This document shows positions 18,169 to 27,953 of a stretch of DNA of 64,000 nucleotides, piece after piece. The notes beneath the pieces were generated by a model. The model ran no database searches, was not told the origin of the DNA, and worked only from the letters and a program-made list of their open reading frames with translations. The stretch lies in the NCBI RefSeq assembly GCF_004116385.1, contig NZ_PEIB01000003.1:1-64000 (forward strand), given 5' to 3'. This DNA is from Veronia nyctiphanis. Lineage in GTDB: Bacteria > Pseudomonadota > Gammaproteobacteria > Enterobacterales > Vibrionaceae. Positions within the stretch are counted from its first letter, which is position 1. Each line of letters opens with the position of its first letter. The position numbers and the translations under genes are program-made.

Positions 18169-18679
18169 GGATAAACCTTTTGAAAAATAGAAAGAGAGGC
18201 TATGCAGGGGGAGGTGATAATTAAAGGCGATCCATGTCTTTTTATAATTTAATGAGCTTCTTGCGCATACGTTGTACAAAGGTCGTTGAGCAAAGCGCAT
18301 CCCTGTCGTTTTTCCCCTCGCTTAAACCCACGAGATGGTGCAATGTCGTCTGATGCACCCTCATGTAACTTAATATTTTTAGATATTTTATTTGTATTAA
18401 TGATGTGACAAATTCGATGTCATCTCGAGTTTTGTTGCTAAGCATGAGTGATTATATTCATCGGTATTTATATTACTCGTGGGCCTGTAAAGCTGAAAGA
18501 AAGGAGTCCAGTGAGCAGAAAAAGAGGGAAGGGGTGTCTTCAACGTTGTCCAGCCAGCAGAGCAGCTGAGGATCTCGCTAAATCGATGTCAAAAGACGTT
18601 GGGAGTCTTGGGGCATAGAGAGTATCGCGTGTTATTTCTGTGGCCCCGGTTTAATCTGCTTTGTTTTTTAAGTGCGTCG
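18169..18679. other. Gap between Ntn hydrolase and asmA-like gene
   Basis: About 510 bases with no gene I can support. A 67-codon minus-strand frame at 18242-18445 has no Shine-Dalgarno and no recognisable features. The asmA-like gene ends at the right edge and no strong terminator is visible for it. Confidence 0.5.
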
Positions 18680-21600
18680 CTAACCCTGCCAGATTCGCTC
18701 ACATTCCGCGCTCGCATCTTTGGGCAGTGGCTCCTCAAATAACCATCGAAGCGGCGTTACAATCGGGCTGGTGGTAAAGCGTACTGTGGTTTTGATAATT
18801 TCTGACCAAGGTACATTGAGACTGAAATCTTCAAATTTCCCTTCAATGGCGACAGGCGTTTGTAAGCCGAAAATCTGGGCTCGCTTCGAAACAGGTGTGA
18901 GCTCGAGGTTAAAATCACGCGTTTTGTAATGAGCGTCAAAGTTACCAATAACATGGATGCGAGAAGTATCCATCACCATTTCCCGTTGCTTCATGTCGCC
19001 TTTGTTGATCTCCAGCCCTGCTGCGACACAGTTAAGCTGCGAAGGATCATCATTGGTGAAATTGGGAATAATCGCATCGGTCAGGCTGACCGCCCACAAA
19101 TCGATAAGGTGCGCATCGAAGGCTTTTGGCCATGCAGCAAAACCGATAAAACCAGTCGCATTTTCCATCAGGGTATCGGGTGTATTGGCCAAGCTTTTCA
19201 GTTCGAATTTGGTACTGAGTTTACCGTACATGCTTGTTTCGGGGTCGACCTGACGCGCGATCACGCCGTAATCAAAATTCTTCACATCCCCATTGAGGTT
19301 GATGTCAAACATTTCACCTTTAGCGGCGATATCTCCCTCAATATGAATCTGCCCGCCCGGGATCTGAACATTTAGCGGCTGCAAAGTGAGTCGCCCATCA
19401 TCCAGCGTCCAATACAGCTTACCAGCGCCCAGCCAGTCTTTACCCGAGCGCACTTCATCAACGTCCAGCTTGAAGTTGGCATCAGCAAGGAGTAAACCTT
19501 TAGGGCTGACGACGGGCACAGCGTCTGATGACGGCTGTGGTGTTTCTTTAGCCGCTATTTGCTCAGACGGTGTTTTAATCTCACCGTCTTCTTTATTAGG
19601 TAGCCATGCTGACCAGTGTGGAATATTGAAGTCATCCAGTTGGATAAAAGGCGCAGAGAAGGCCATGTCCAACATTGGTCTTTTCAGGCCATTACTTTGC
19701 TGTGGCGGGAAAATATCGCCGTGTCCGGTCAGGGTGCTGGAACCCACATTGATCACGAAGTCTTTGAGCCGATAACCCAGTTCATCCATGGTCATTGACG
19801 CCGATATCTTCAGCGGTCCATAAGGCGGCAGGTCAGCGCCAGTGAAGCGATTGAAACGGGCAAGGCTGGGGGAGTCAGCATCGATATAAACGGTCATCGT
19901 CATCAGCTCTAAAGGAACAACCACATCTGACTTTGCATGAAAGTAGCTATCGCCCAATGTCACTGCGACATTCATGGGCACACGCGCCCGACCATCATTG
20001 GCCTGCTTGAGTGACAATGAGTCCATTGTCAAAGTTAGGGGAAGGCCAGATGCAGTGCCCGTAAGCGTGAGGTGTGTTGCTGTGTCCGGCCCCGTAACGA
20101 ACTCACCGTTTTTTAGGAATACATCAATGGCTTTACCTGTATAGGTATCCGCTACTTTAAGTTCACCGCCAGTGAACGAGGTTTTAACGCTGGCTTGTTC
20201 CATCAATTCAAGCACCGTTTTGCCCGACAGACTCAAGGACAGTGACGCTTTGTCGAGGCTCATTTTAAGATTGTCCGCGACATTCAGCTGGTGGAGAACC
20301 GCACCAATGTTGGGCTTGTTGACCGACAGTGTTAAAGCCGCACTCAGGTTTTGATCGGACAGGACGAGGCTCAAATCCCCCACAAATTTGCTGCCCGCGT
20401 AATATGCCTGAAAAGGAGCATTTTCCATCTTGCCGTCTCTGACTTCGCCTTTGAACGACAGCTTACTCAGCGCCTGATCTGCCCAAAGCATGCGGTCAAC
20501 GGTCAGGTTGAGATTAGCATCGGCAATCACTAGATTTTCTGGTAGCAAAGGGACATCAAGGTTCACCCCCTGTGTGGGGGCGGTTTGTTCGACTTGCGGT
20601 AGTTCTTCTTTGTTGACGAACTGACCAAACTGCGTGAAATCTAGTCGTCTAAAGTGGCTGTTTAATTCAAGCAGATTGGTATCAGGGTGCCATGCGAGAT
20701 GTGCTTTGCCTTTGGTGTTCATTAGTGTCAGCGAGGGAGTATCGAAGACGATGCTGCCATGGCGATAGTCGAGTCGACCTTTGAAATCAATCTCGCCGTT
20801 GATAGACGCTGCAGTGCCAAGCCACGGGCTCAACAAACTTGCATCTTTACTTGTTATATCGAGATTAAACCAGCTACCGGGTTGCCATTCCGTCGCGGCC
20901 AGTAAGCCGCTGCCAGACACTGTCAAGACAGGGCTGTTGAACTGAACCGTGGTTTTCCAGTCACGCTTTTGAAGAATGTCTTGCAAGGTGCCTGCGTTAG
21001 CCGTCACGCGCACCGGAATATTCATTAGTTGCCCGCTGACATCAGACGAAAACGGTGCGAGCATACCTGCATTTAGTGAGGCCTTATCAATCGCAAATGT
21101 GGCTTTGCTTCCCCAGTGAACATTGGCTGAAAGTACATCAAGGTTGAGCTGGCAGTTTTCAATCCACTCTTTCAGCTTGGTGCCTTGTGTGGTGATGGCG
21201 AGCTCAGCTTTTTGAAGAGAGCTTCAGCATTGGGAATACCTGTGATCCAGCCTGCCATTTCACCCAACTGTGAATCTTTAGCGCCGAGTCGGACATCAAC
21301 CGTCGACATCCACTCAGAGGCATCGATGTTCGCGTGACCCCGAAATGGAACCTTTGCGATATCTGCGGTGATAGGGGCGGTCAGTTTGCCTTCTTTCCCT
21401 TCAATATTCAGAGTGAGATTGCTGACGTTTATTCCAAGACCTTTAATCTCACTAATACCCAACTTAATATCGGTTTCTGTCTTTTCAAGCCATTGTTCCA
21501 GAGCCAGCTGCAGTGGCGATTTTTGCGGCGCTCCGCTAGCGTAGCCAATCATTTCCGGCACTTCTTCTGGTTGCAACCAAGGTCGAAAATCGACGAAAGA

Positions 21601-22647
21601 AATAGATAATGCGCCGGAAATGGTATTTTTTTCATCGGCTGACTGTGCAAGAGCAACATCAAGAGAGCCGTCGCCTTGCGTCACTGGGCTGTCAATCTTT
21701 AAATCTGACATCGAAAAACCAGATGCTGATGCCTTGAGGTTCGCCCTAATAGAGAGCGGCGTGGCATACTTGGCGTCTAACCCCATGTGATACTCAAGTG
21801 CTGACGTATCAAACCAGTTAAAATCGAGCGTTGCCGTCGATGTGCCCGCTTTAAGTGGTTTGATATCCGCATCTACATTGAGTGCCGCACCTGCAAACTC
21901 CCCCTCAATAGCGACCTTACCCGTTTGAGTATTGATCAGAGATTCGAGTTCTCCCTCCAAGGTTAGGTCGTAATGCTCCCCAATAACTGCACCAGTTGCT
22001 TTCATCTGCCAGCTATCTGCTTTTGTCAGCTCAAGGCTTTCTAATGACCAGTCGAATGATTGGTAGGTAGTTTGATCGAAATAGTTGAAGGTAACTTGAG
22101 ATGCCGAGATGGAGTCGCTGAGTTTGACGCGAATTTCATTACTCTCTGATGGCGAATCTGAGTGCTCAGCGACTGCTCCCTCGTTTTTCGCCATGCCGGG
22201 GAACAGCCAGTTTGGTTTTCCTTCCGCATCAACCTGCGCGTTGAGTTGAATGTCTTTCAGACCTATGTGTTTAAGAATCAGCGTCTTCTGTAATAGCGGC
22301 CAAACATCAATCTTGGCATCAATTACTCCGGCAGTAAAAAAGGGCATATAGGCATTGGGGTCAGAATCTTTGATTTCTATTCCGCCGAGTTGAACTTCTG
22401 GCGACCATGATGCGTAAAATTTCAGGTTTCCATTGACAGAAACTGGGCGATCCAGCTTTTTTGTTAGCCAGGAATTAATATCTGCGCGGTGCGAACTCAA
22501 ATCGATATTAATGCCAACACTGAGCAATACCAATAAAACAACAAAGGGAAAAAGCAAAATACCGAAGAACCGAGCGAAAAACCGCACTGTACGTCTGTTG
22601 GAGGCTGGTTTGTCACCGGAAGTTGGCTGACTTTCTGAAGCGTTCAT
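18680..22647 (-). pseudogene. Large AsmA-family protein, one frameshift
   Basis: AsmA-like envelope protein, restored length about 1,320 aa, anchored by one N-terminal membrane helix (FFGILLFPFVVLLVLLSVGINI) with a very long periplasmic beta-rich body, the bridge-like lipid-transport group. The N-terminal AsmA block (KLDRPVSVNGNLKFY, EVQLGGIEIKD) is typical. The C-terminal part contains the other AsmA block (LDDGRLTLQPLNVQIPGG). The frames join when one base is added to the five T at 21209-21213, giving FKKAELAITTQGTKLKEWIE across the break. The gene is single. A homopolymer read error is likeliest. Confidence 0.82.
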
Positions 22648-22895
22648 AAGGCTAGATTCGACTAAGAAAGTAGAAGCAGAATGTGTGGGAATATATCACA
22701 TAAAAATGAAACAAATAACACAGAGGCGGGCTAACACAGCCGGAATGTTTAGTCGATATATCCAGCAATTTTACACTAACGCGCATTTTTAGGAACAAAA
22801 ACGACAAAAAAGTAAAATCGTTCTTGCGAAAGCAACGTTCTACGGTGATATTAATTAAAACACCTGTTTAAATTAGCCGGCAAAGGATTGTAAAA

Positions 22896-23834
22896 ATGAG
22901 TGCGCAAAACGCAAGTCAGCTCACCCTCAATAAGAGCGCTGATCTTGGTATCGAAAACTTACTCCGTATCGAGTTCGAGTTGGCTGATGGCACAGTAATC
23001 CGTGGTCATCGCACTGAGCCCAGCGGAAAGCCCGTCATCCATTTTCTTCACGGCACGGGTTTATCAGGGCTGACCTATTGGCCAATGTTGCGACTTTTGA
23101 GCAATGAATTCGATCTTTTCATACCTGACATTCAAGGGCATGGTGATAGCGATGATGGCGGTAAATTTTGGGGGTGGAACCGTAACGCAGAGGTGTGCCG
23201 GGAAATATGGAGCCACTTCTCAACCGAATACCGCGGCTGTGAAGTCATTGGCATGGGCCACAGCTTCGGCGGCGTACTGACAGTACTCATGCAAGACCAA
23301 GACAAGCAGCTGTTCGACCGTTTGGTGCTGCTAGATCCTGTTGTTTTTTCACCCATCGTACTTGCCCTTCTTAAAGCCAGCGCGTTCTTCGGGCTACCAA
23401 GCCCCAACCCTTTGGTAAAAGCGACGTTAAACCGCCGGAACAGTTGGCCCAGTAAAGAGGAGGCCGAACGTTATTTCACTGGGCGCGGCGCCCTCAAATA
23501 CTGGTCACCTGTTGCAATTTCTGCCTATGTTGAAAACGGTTTGACCGATGCAAGTGATGGTGGCGTAACGCTGAAGTGCTCACCACAGCGAGAATCCGAA
23601 ATTTTCGGTAGCACACCAGACAGGCTTTGGGCCTCACTGAGGGGCTTAGGTGTACCCACCAGTATTCTGTTTGGTGAGAATACCTACTGGTTTTCACGGA
23701 TCTCATTCAAAATATTGAACAAGAAGCCATCGATTTTTAAGGTTGAGGCACTGGAAGGTGGTCACTGCTTTATGCAAGAAAAACCTGATGATGCGGTTAA
23801 GTCTATCAAGGCCCATACTTTGAAAGCACTCTAA
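22896..23834 (+). CDS. Alpha/beta hydrolase
   Basis: Cytoplasmic alpha/beta hydrolase of 312 aa with no signal peptide. HFLHGTGLSG is the oxyanion-hole strand, PDIQGHGDSDDGG the following turn, and GMGHSFGGVLT the nucleophile elbow (Ser). LLDPVVFSP follows strand 6, and LEGGHCFMQEKP near the C-terminus provides the catalytic His. The ATG follows AAAGGA. Substrate is not predictable. Its stop overlaps the start of a small frame (TAATG), suggesting coupling to whatever followed. Confidence 0.85.
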   Translation: MSAQNASQLTLNKSADLGIENLLRIEFELADGTVIRGHRTEPSGKPVIHFLHGTGLSGLTYWPMLRLLSNEFDLFIPDIQGHGDSDDGGKFWGWNRNAEVCREIWSHFSTEYRGCEVIGMGHSFGGVLTVLMQDQDKQLFDRLVLLDPVVFSPIVLALLKASAFFGLPSPNPLVKATLNRRNSWPSKEEAERYFTGRGALKYWSPVAISAYVENGLTDASDGGVTLKCSPQRESEIFGSTPDRLWASLRGLGVPTSILFGENTYWFSRISFKILNKKPSIFKVEALEGGHCFMQEKPDDAVKSIKAHTLKAL

Positions 23835-23947
23835 TGCAAATGCCATGGCCCACAGTTGATATTCATATACATCTCTTCAACGACGAATCGCTGACCGATC
23901 ACATAGGCTGGGAATCGTCAGAAAATTTACAAAAGTTAAGCAGTTAG
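23834..23947 (+). CDS. Small 37-codon frame coupled to the hydrolase, unknown
   Basis: Starts in a TAATG overlap with the alpha/beta hydrolase. The short product begins MQMPWPTVDIHIHLFND. The DIHIHLF segment resembles the first metal-binding strand of amidohydrolases, but the frame stops after 37 codons, so it could be a remnant of a longer gene or chance. No further homology is visible before lgt. Confidence 0.25.
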   Translation: MQMPWPTVDIHIHLFNDESLTDHIGWESSENLQKLSS

Positions 23948-24022
23948 CTTTTCATCTGAGGTATCAATTCTCGTTGTCATCATGATAGAATTTCGACACT
24001 AATTTTATCGTTGAATGATGTT

Positions 24023-24795
24023 ATGTTCTGGAACGTTGACCCGATTTTACTCTCTCTCGGCCCTTTGAAAATTCACTGGTACGGGGTGCTTTTTGCCACT
24101 GCAATTCTCAGTGGTTTTCAGGTAATGAAATGGATTTACACTCAGGAAAAGCGTGACGTAGAGTCACTCGATGCGCTGCTGGTATACGCCGTAATTGGTA
24201 TTATTGTCGGTGCAAGGCTTGGACATTGCTTCTTCTATGACCCAGCCTATTACCTCGCTAACCCAATGAAGATTATTGCTATCTGGGAAGGCGGCTGGCC
24301 AGCCACGGTGGTGGGTTGGGCGCTATTCTTGCGGTTACGTTCTATTGCCGAAAGCATCAGGTTAATCTCACTTGGTTGCTCGATAGACTGGCGATCGCCA
24401 CAGCCTCGTTTGGTTTTTTTGTCAGAATGGCGAACTTTGTAAACTCAGAGATCATCGGTAAACCGACGGACGTGCCTTGGGCCGTAGTCTTCGCCAAAAT
24501 TGATTTATTGCCTCGCCATCCCGTTCAGCTTTATGAGGCGATTGCTTACCTGTCGATCTTTATCTTTTTGGCGGTGTTGTACAAAACTACCCAAATCAAA
24601 GAGAGGGCAGGTGCATTGTTCGGTTTGTTCCTGTGCTTGGTATTCACCGCACGTTTCAGTCTGGAATTCGTCAAAATCAAACAGGCAGCGTACAGCTCAG
24701 AATTGGTGCTGAATACCGGGCAACTACTGAGCATCCCGTTCTTCATCGCAGGTGTATTGCTATTGGCAAATGCTTTGCGTCGTAAAGCGGATTAA
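24023..24795 (+). pseudogene. lgt: Prolipoprotein diacylglyceryl transferase, frameshifted
   Basis: Inner-membrane enzyme adding diacylglycerol to the lipobox Cys of prolipoproteins. NVDPILLSLGPLKIHWYG is the usual start. GARLGHCFFYDP and the family signature follow, then RMANFVNSEIIGKPTDVPW, RHPVQLYEA and LNTGQLLSIPF. The frame breaks near 24293: adding one G gives IWEGGLASHGGGLGAILAV, the expected HGG loop. Restored length is about 258 aa. Several segments (HCFFYDPAYYLANPMKI, RHPVQLYE with LNTGQLLSIPFFIAG) look more like Bacteroidetes Lgt than the enterobacterial/Vibrio form, and thyA, the usual Vibrio neighbour, is absent, so this may be an extra acquired copy. Confidence 0.85.
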
Positions 24796-24817
24796 TAGCT
24801 GTTAAATAAATTGTTGT

Positions 24818-24844
24818 AAAAGCCCCGATTTATCGGGGCTTTTT
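24818..24844 (+). terminator. Terminator after lgt
   Basis: A perfect 12-bp stem (24818-24829 with 24832-24843) with a two-base loop and a T run on the plus strand. Confidence 0.85.
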
Positions 24845-24970
24845 ATCGAGATTTATAATGGATGCCACTGACACAGACCCAACGTCTACTGCGTAAGCTG
24901 ATAATCAACTTTCAACAAGGCAATACTTTAGCTTATGTGCGGGATTTTCACTTTTAACTATGCTTGGATA

Positions 24971-25585
24971 CTACCCACCGAAGTACACAGATTTGTCTTT
25001 CGATACATCAACCGCTTTGCTCTCGTCTAAATCGTCTGCACTACATTTGTTTGAATACTTTCTGTCAAATAATTTAACTAACTTTTGAGTATTGTCATTA
25101 ATAACCGAAACCTCACAAGTTTTTAAATCATTAAAGTGTGTAATGGAGTAGTTTCCATTTTTTTCAACAGGAAATGTAATTATATTAAAACAACCACTCC
25201 CACTTATACTAAGCGTTGCCATATCACCCATCGGGAGTTTGAGTCTCTTTACTTCGTGCATTCCCTCGCCAAATAATACTGGTTTTAGGCTTTGTATATT
25301 TACCTGCGCAGGCTCATCACATGTATCGTGCTTTTGAAATACTTTGACTCTGTACTCAGAATTATCACGGGTGAAAAGCGCACGCTTAGTTTTTTGTACT
25401 GTGTTTTTATTTTTCTCTTTTCCTTCTAGTTCTAGTCTTTTCTCAAGCATCCAGTTGGTTGCAAGAAATGACACTGAGCCACTAAATTGCTCCGGCTCAA
25501 CATACATAGGTGTTGGTGGTCGTGTTGCACAGCTTGTCACAGACACAGCCATTGTAAGACCAAGAACCGATTTTATTATTTTCAT
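24971..25585 (-). CDS. Hypothetical lipoprotein
   Basis: Unrecognised 204-aa lipoprotein. The signal peptide ends in the lipobox VTSC (Cys about residue 19), so Cys is acylated and the product is envelope-anchored; Arg-Pro-Pro follows. The mature part has a charged helix (LEKRLELEGKEKNKN) then a beta-rich region with paired cysteines (DTCDEP, GSGCFN, KTCEV, NKCSADD), probably disulphide-linked. Neighbours are lgt upstream in the other direction and a GrpB-family unit. No function is assigned. Confidence 0.7.
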   Translation of the reverse strand: MKIIKSVLGLTMAVSVTSCATRPPTPMYVEPEQFSGSVSFLATNWMLEKRLELEGKEKNKNTVQKTKRALFTRDNSEYRVKVFQKHDTCDEPAQVNIQSLKPVLFGEGMHEVKRLKLPMGDMATLSISGSGCFNIITFPVEKNGNYSITHFNDLKTCEVSVINDNTQKLVKLFDRKYSNKCSADDLDESKAVDVSKDKSVYFGG

Positions 25586-25882
25586 ATTAAAATTTCATAT
25601 TCAAAAGGAATAGAGCTGATCTTATCAAATTTGGCATAAAGGAAAAATCTAGGCTTTGTTATGCTACTTCAAAATTGAGCCTAAATGTTACTTTGATTCT
25701 TTTTGTAGGTAACGAGAGTGCGAATGATTTTGGTAAAAGGCCAAAATGAAGATTTTTGTATGGAGGGAAGGGGCTATGGGAAAACTCTCAATAAGAGCTG
25801 AAAACTGCCAGTTAAAATGTGATTCGAAATGAAACCGAGCAAGCAACCCCGACGTTACTTGCTCGTTAAAGGTCTCTGCTAT

Positions 25883-26438
25883 TTATTTCAGTAACTCAGA
25901 TGGAACATCGTCCAACTCATGAAATTTATGTAAACAAAGGGTTTGATCAGGGTAGTGTCGAAAGGTAAATTCCGTCCTTCTTGAGTCAGGATCAGAACTG
26001 ATGGACGCTATGTCGTACCAAGAGAACATCAGGTCTTTGTGCCCAAATTTAAAAGGTAATAATACTTTCAAGTACATCCCTTTTTCATCGGTAGCAACTC
26101 ACAATATTCCCTTAAGCTGAACTCCACCGATAACTCCATTATGAGTAAAGAAACTCGGCTCAGCACCAATGCCAGATTTAAATTTGTACTTAATAGCAAG
26201 TTTTTGCCAACCGCTTTGTCTCGCTAAGTAATAAGATGCGCCAAGCCAGGCAATAGGAAAAAAGGCAATGAGCCAACCCGAATTTAAAAAAAGCAAAAAT
26301 CGCAGTTCCAAACTTATCGACATAGATCTCTGCGACGTCTGGAATTTCATTGCCTGACGCTTTGTAAAATTGGAGACCGACAAAGGCAAAAATAGCCAAC
26401 GTTCAGACTTTACTTAAAATGCTTAAAACTTTCTTCAT
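25883..26438 (-). pseudogene. Small membrane protein with two in-frame TGAs and a frameshift
   Basis: The gene starts in an ATGA overlap with the GrpB-family gene, so it was translated with it. The start is MKKVLSILSKV, then TGA, then TLAIFAFVGLQFYKASGNE. The frame shifts at seven A (plus strand 26286-26292), after which LNSGWLIAFFPIAWLGASYY is a membrane helix. After KGIL comes a second TGA at 26099-26101, and the frame continues VATDEKGMYLKV to a normal stop. The restored product is about 184 aa with two membrane helices and a soluble tail. Trp (TGG) would fit at both TGAs. Decay, not recoding, is the simplest reading. Confidence 0.65.
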
Positions 26439-26971
26439 ACTATCTTGCTTATGCGCCTCGTAGGTATAGCCAAAACCTTCATAATGAAGGAGTCAAGCCA
26501 GTTCGATTTGATTTCGGCATAATCACCTTTGGTATGCCCTTGTTTGGCCAGCGCCTGTTTGTAACTGGAATATTCCGCAGCAAGCTCATCATTGGTCCGC
26601 AATACATCTCTGAACTTGATTTTGCATGTCCAATCAGGTGTTTGTTGGGTGTAAATGTGTAATTGACAATACCTGACCCCATCTCGATCAAGAACTGCGT
26701 AGTAGTGGTCTTTATCTTCGCCATACTTGCCACGATAGTTATATCCAAGGCGATTTAATGCCTCTGCGAGAGTCGGCAATTCACATTCCTTACACATCAC
26801 AGCTAAATCTAAGATTGGCTTTGCATATATGCGTGGAATAGAAGTGCTACCAATGTGTTCTATATCAAGTGCTATGTCGTTGGCGACATCAATAATGCGC
26901 TGTTTTTCGTCAGCAAAATGCCCAGCCCATGCAGGGTCATGCGGAAGTAGGCGCAACGCACTTTTCTTCAT
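26435..26971 (-). CDS. GrpB/UPF0157 family protein (nucleotidyltransferase-like)
   Basis: UPF0157 family protein of the nucleotidyltransferase superfamily, function not established. Hallmarks are RLLPHDPAWAGHFADEKQRI, IEHIGSTSIPRIYAKPILDLAVM (GS loop with the acidic pair) and LHIYTQQTPDWTCKIKFRD. I chose ATG 26971 because the family begins there (KKSALRLLPHDPAW). The frame is open to an ATG at 27103, which would add 44 residues unlike the family. A LexA-type site lies at 27118-27133, upstream of this gene. It overlaps the next gene by four bases. Confidence 0.82.
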   Translation of the reverse strand: MKKSALRLLPHDPAWAGHFADEKQRIIDVANDIALDIEHIGSTSIPRIYAKPILDLAVMCKECELPTLAEALNRLGYNYRGKYGEDKDHYYAVLDRDGVRYCQLHIYTQQTPDWTCKIKFRDVLRTNDELAAEYSSYKQALAKQGHTKGDYAEIKSNWLDSFIMKVLAIPTRRISKIV

Positions 26972-27117
26972 TCCGTACACGAGAGATCTCCAAAATTTCA
27001 GAAGCCTGACAATGTAGTCAACCCCAAAGTGCCCGTTGCCAATTAAGGTATGATTTTGCGATCCTCTACACGCCTTTAACCTAGCTTCTGTAACCCTCCC
27101 CATACTTAAATAAATAA

Positions 27118-27133
27118 CTGTATATAAACACAG
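27118..27133 (-). promoter_or_regulatory. LexA-type SOS box candidate upstream of the GrpB-family unit
   Basis: CTGTATATAAACACAG fits CTG-N10-CAG and matches 14 of 16 positions of the E. coli-type consensus CTGTATATATATACAG. It lies inside a longer palindrome (AAATAACTGT ... ACAGTTATTT, 27112-27139). The GrpB-family unit reads away from it on the minus strand. Confidence 0.55.
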
Positions 27134-27139
27134 TTATTT

Positions 27140-27416
27140 TGAGCGGGCATCTGTATTGCCTAATAATGTGATAAACCACAAAGTGTATTGAGCTGGATGT
27201 ATCACCAATATTATTCGTTTGAAGCCAAAGCGATTTTTCTACTGTAATTCAATGGTTAAATTTGCGATTGTCTATACACCTTTGAACGAAGAATAGTGTT
27301 TGCAGAGTAGGTAGTTCACAGGTGTTTGTCTTGGTGATTAAAATTTACGCTGTAAATGAGTGACGTTGTAATACTTTACGCCATAAGGAAACCGTAGGAA
27401 AAGGGAATATAAAACG
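27140..27416. other. Intergenic region without recognisable genes
   Basis: Together with the LexA-type palindrome this makes a gap of more than 300 bases between the GrpB-family frame and the GNAT gene. I see no gene, RNA or strong hairpin in it. It should hold the promoters of both flanking units. Confidence 0.5.
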
Positions 27417-27892
27417 ATGCAAAATTCTGAGGCTAGGCCGGAAGAGTTGGATGAACTCAATGCGCTCATTTATTCCTCTAAAGCGCATTGGGGCTACTCA
27501 AAAGATTTAATGGCTCTTTGGTGGCCAGATTTAAAACTGACCCCCAATCATTTGCACGAACTGGATATCTTTGTTGCTCGTGACGATTCGAAGCGGCTGA
27601 TAGGGATATTTGGTTTGCGTGAGATAAATGATGAAGACACTTCTCAGTGTCTTGAACTCGAATATTTTTTCCTTTCCCCTGAACATATCGGTAAGGGGCA
27701 GGGCACAGCACAGAGTTGTTTGACGCGGTGAAACAGGAAATAGCTAAACGAGAGGTATCAACCTTAAGGATAACCTCAGAGCCAAATGCTGAAGGATTTT
27801 ATCGAAAAATGGGTGCGGTCACAGTGGGAGAGTTTCAATCAAAACCTGCTGGGCGAGTCTTACCCATGATGGAATTGGAGCTGAATGAGTAA
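27417..27892 (+). pseudogene. GNAT-family N-acetyltransferase, frameshifted
   Basis: Acetyltransferase of about 158 aa when restored. SRKLIG-like core strands are seen in DDSKRLIGIFGLREIND and CLELEYFFLSPEHIGKGQGTA is the acetyl-CoA-binding loop. The first frame stops at 27731. A one-base loss around 27707-27713 separates it from ELFDAVKQEIAKREVSTLRI, NAEGFYRKMGA and the end at 27892, which complete the fold. Substrate is unknown. The break lies within the CoA loop, so the sequenced version would be inactive; a read error is possible. Confidence 0.72.
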
Positions 27893-27917
27893 GGTAACGA
27901 GCGGAACTATCGAATGA

Positions 27918-27943
27918 AAAAAGCCCCTCTGCAGGGGCTTTTT
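27918..27943. terminator. Bidirectional terminator between GNAT and S41 genes
   Basis: Stem AGCCCCT/AGGGGCT extended by A/T pairs (27918-27928 with 27933-27943), loop CTGC, with A run left and T run right, serving both convergent genes. Confidence 0.85.
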
Positions 27944-27953
27944 GCTTGTTGAT

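Noticed and set aside
18242-18445. 67-codon minus-strand frame upstream of the Ntn hydrolase
   Set aside because: No ribosome-binding site or family features; it partly overlaps the frame extension of the next gene. Kept only as a note on the gap.
25883-26438. Selenocysteine or TGA recoding in the membrane gene
   Set aside because: There is also a homopolymer frameshift, no visible SECIS-like hairpin after the TGAs, and Trp fits both sites, so decay is simpler.
26435-27103. Longer GrpB-family start at 27103
   Set aside because: The additional 44 residues are unlike the family, whose usual start is the ATG at 26971; the LexA-type site would then be about 150 bp upstream, which is still acceptable.
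24971-27892. Possible integron cassette array (small lipoprotein, GrpB, GNAT genes)
   Set aside because: The gene types fit Vibrio cassettes, but orientations are mixed and I see no attC-type repeats between genes.
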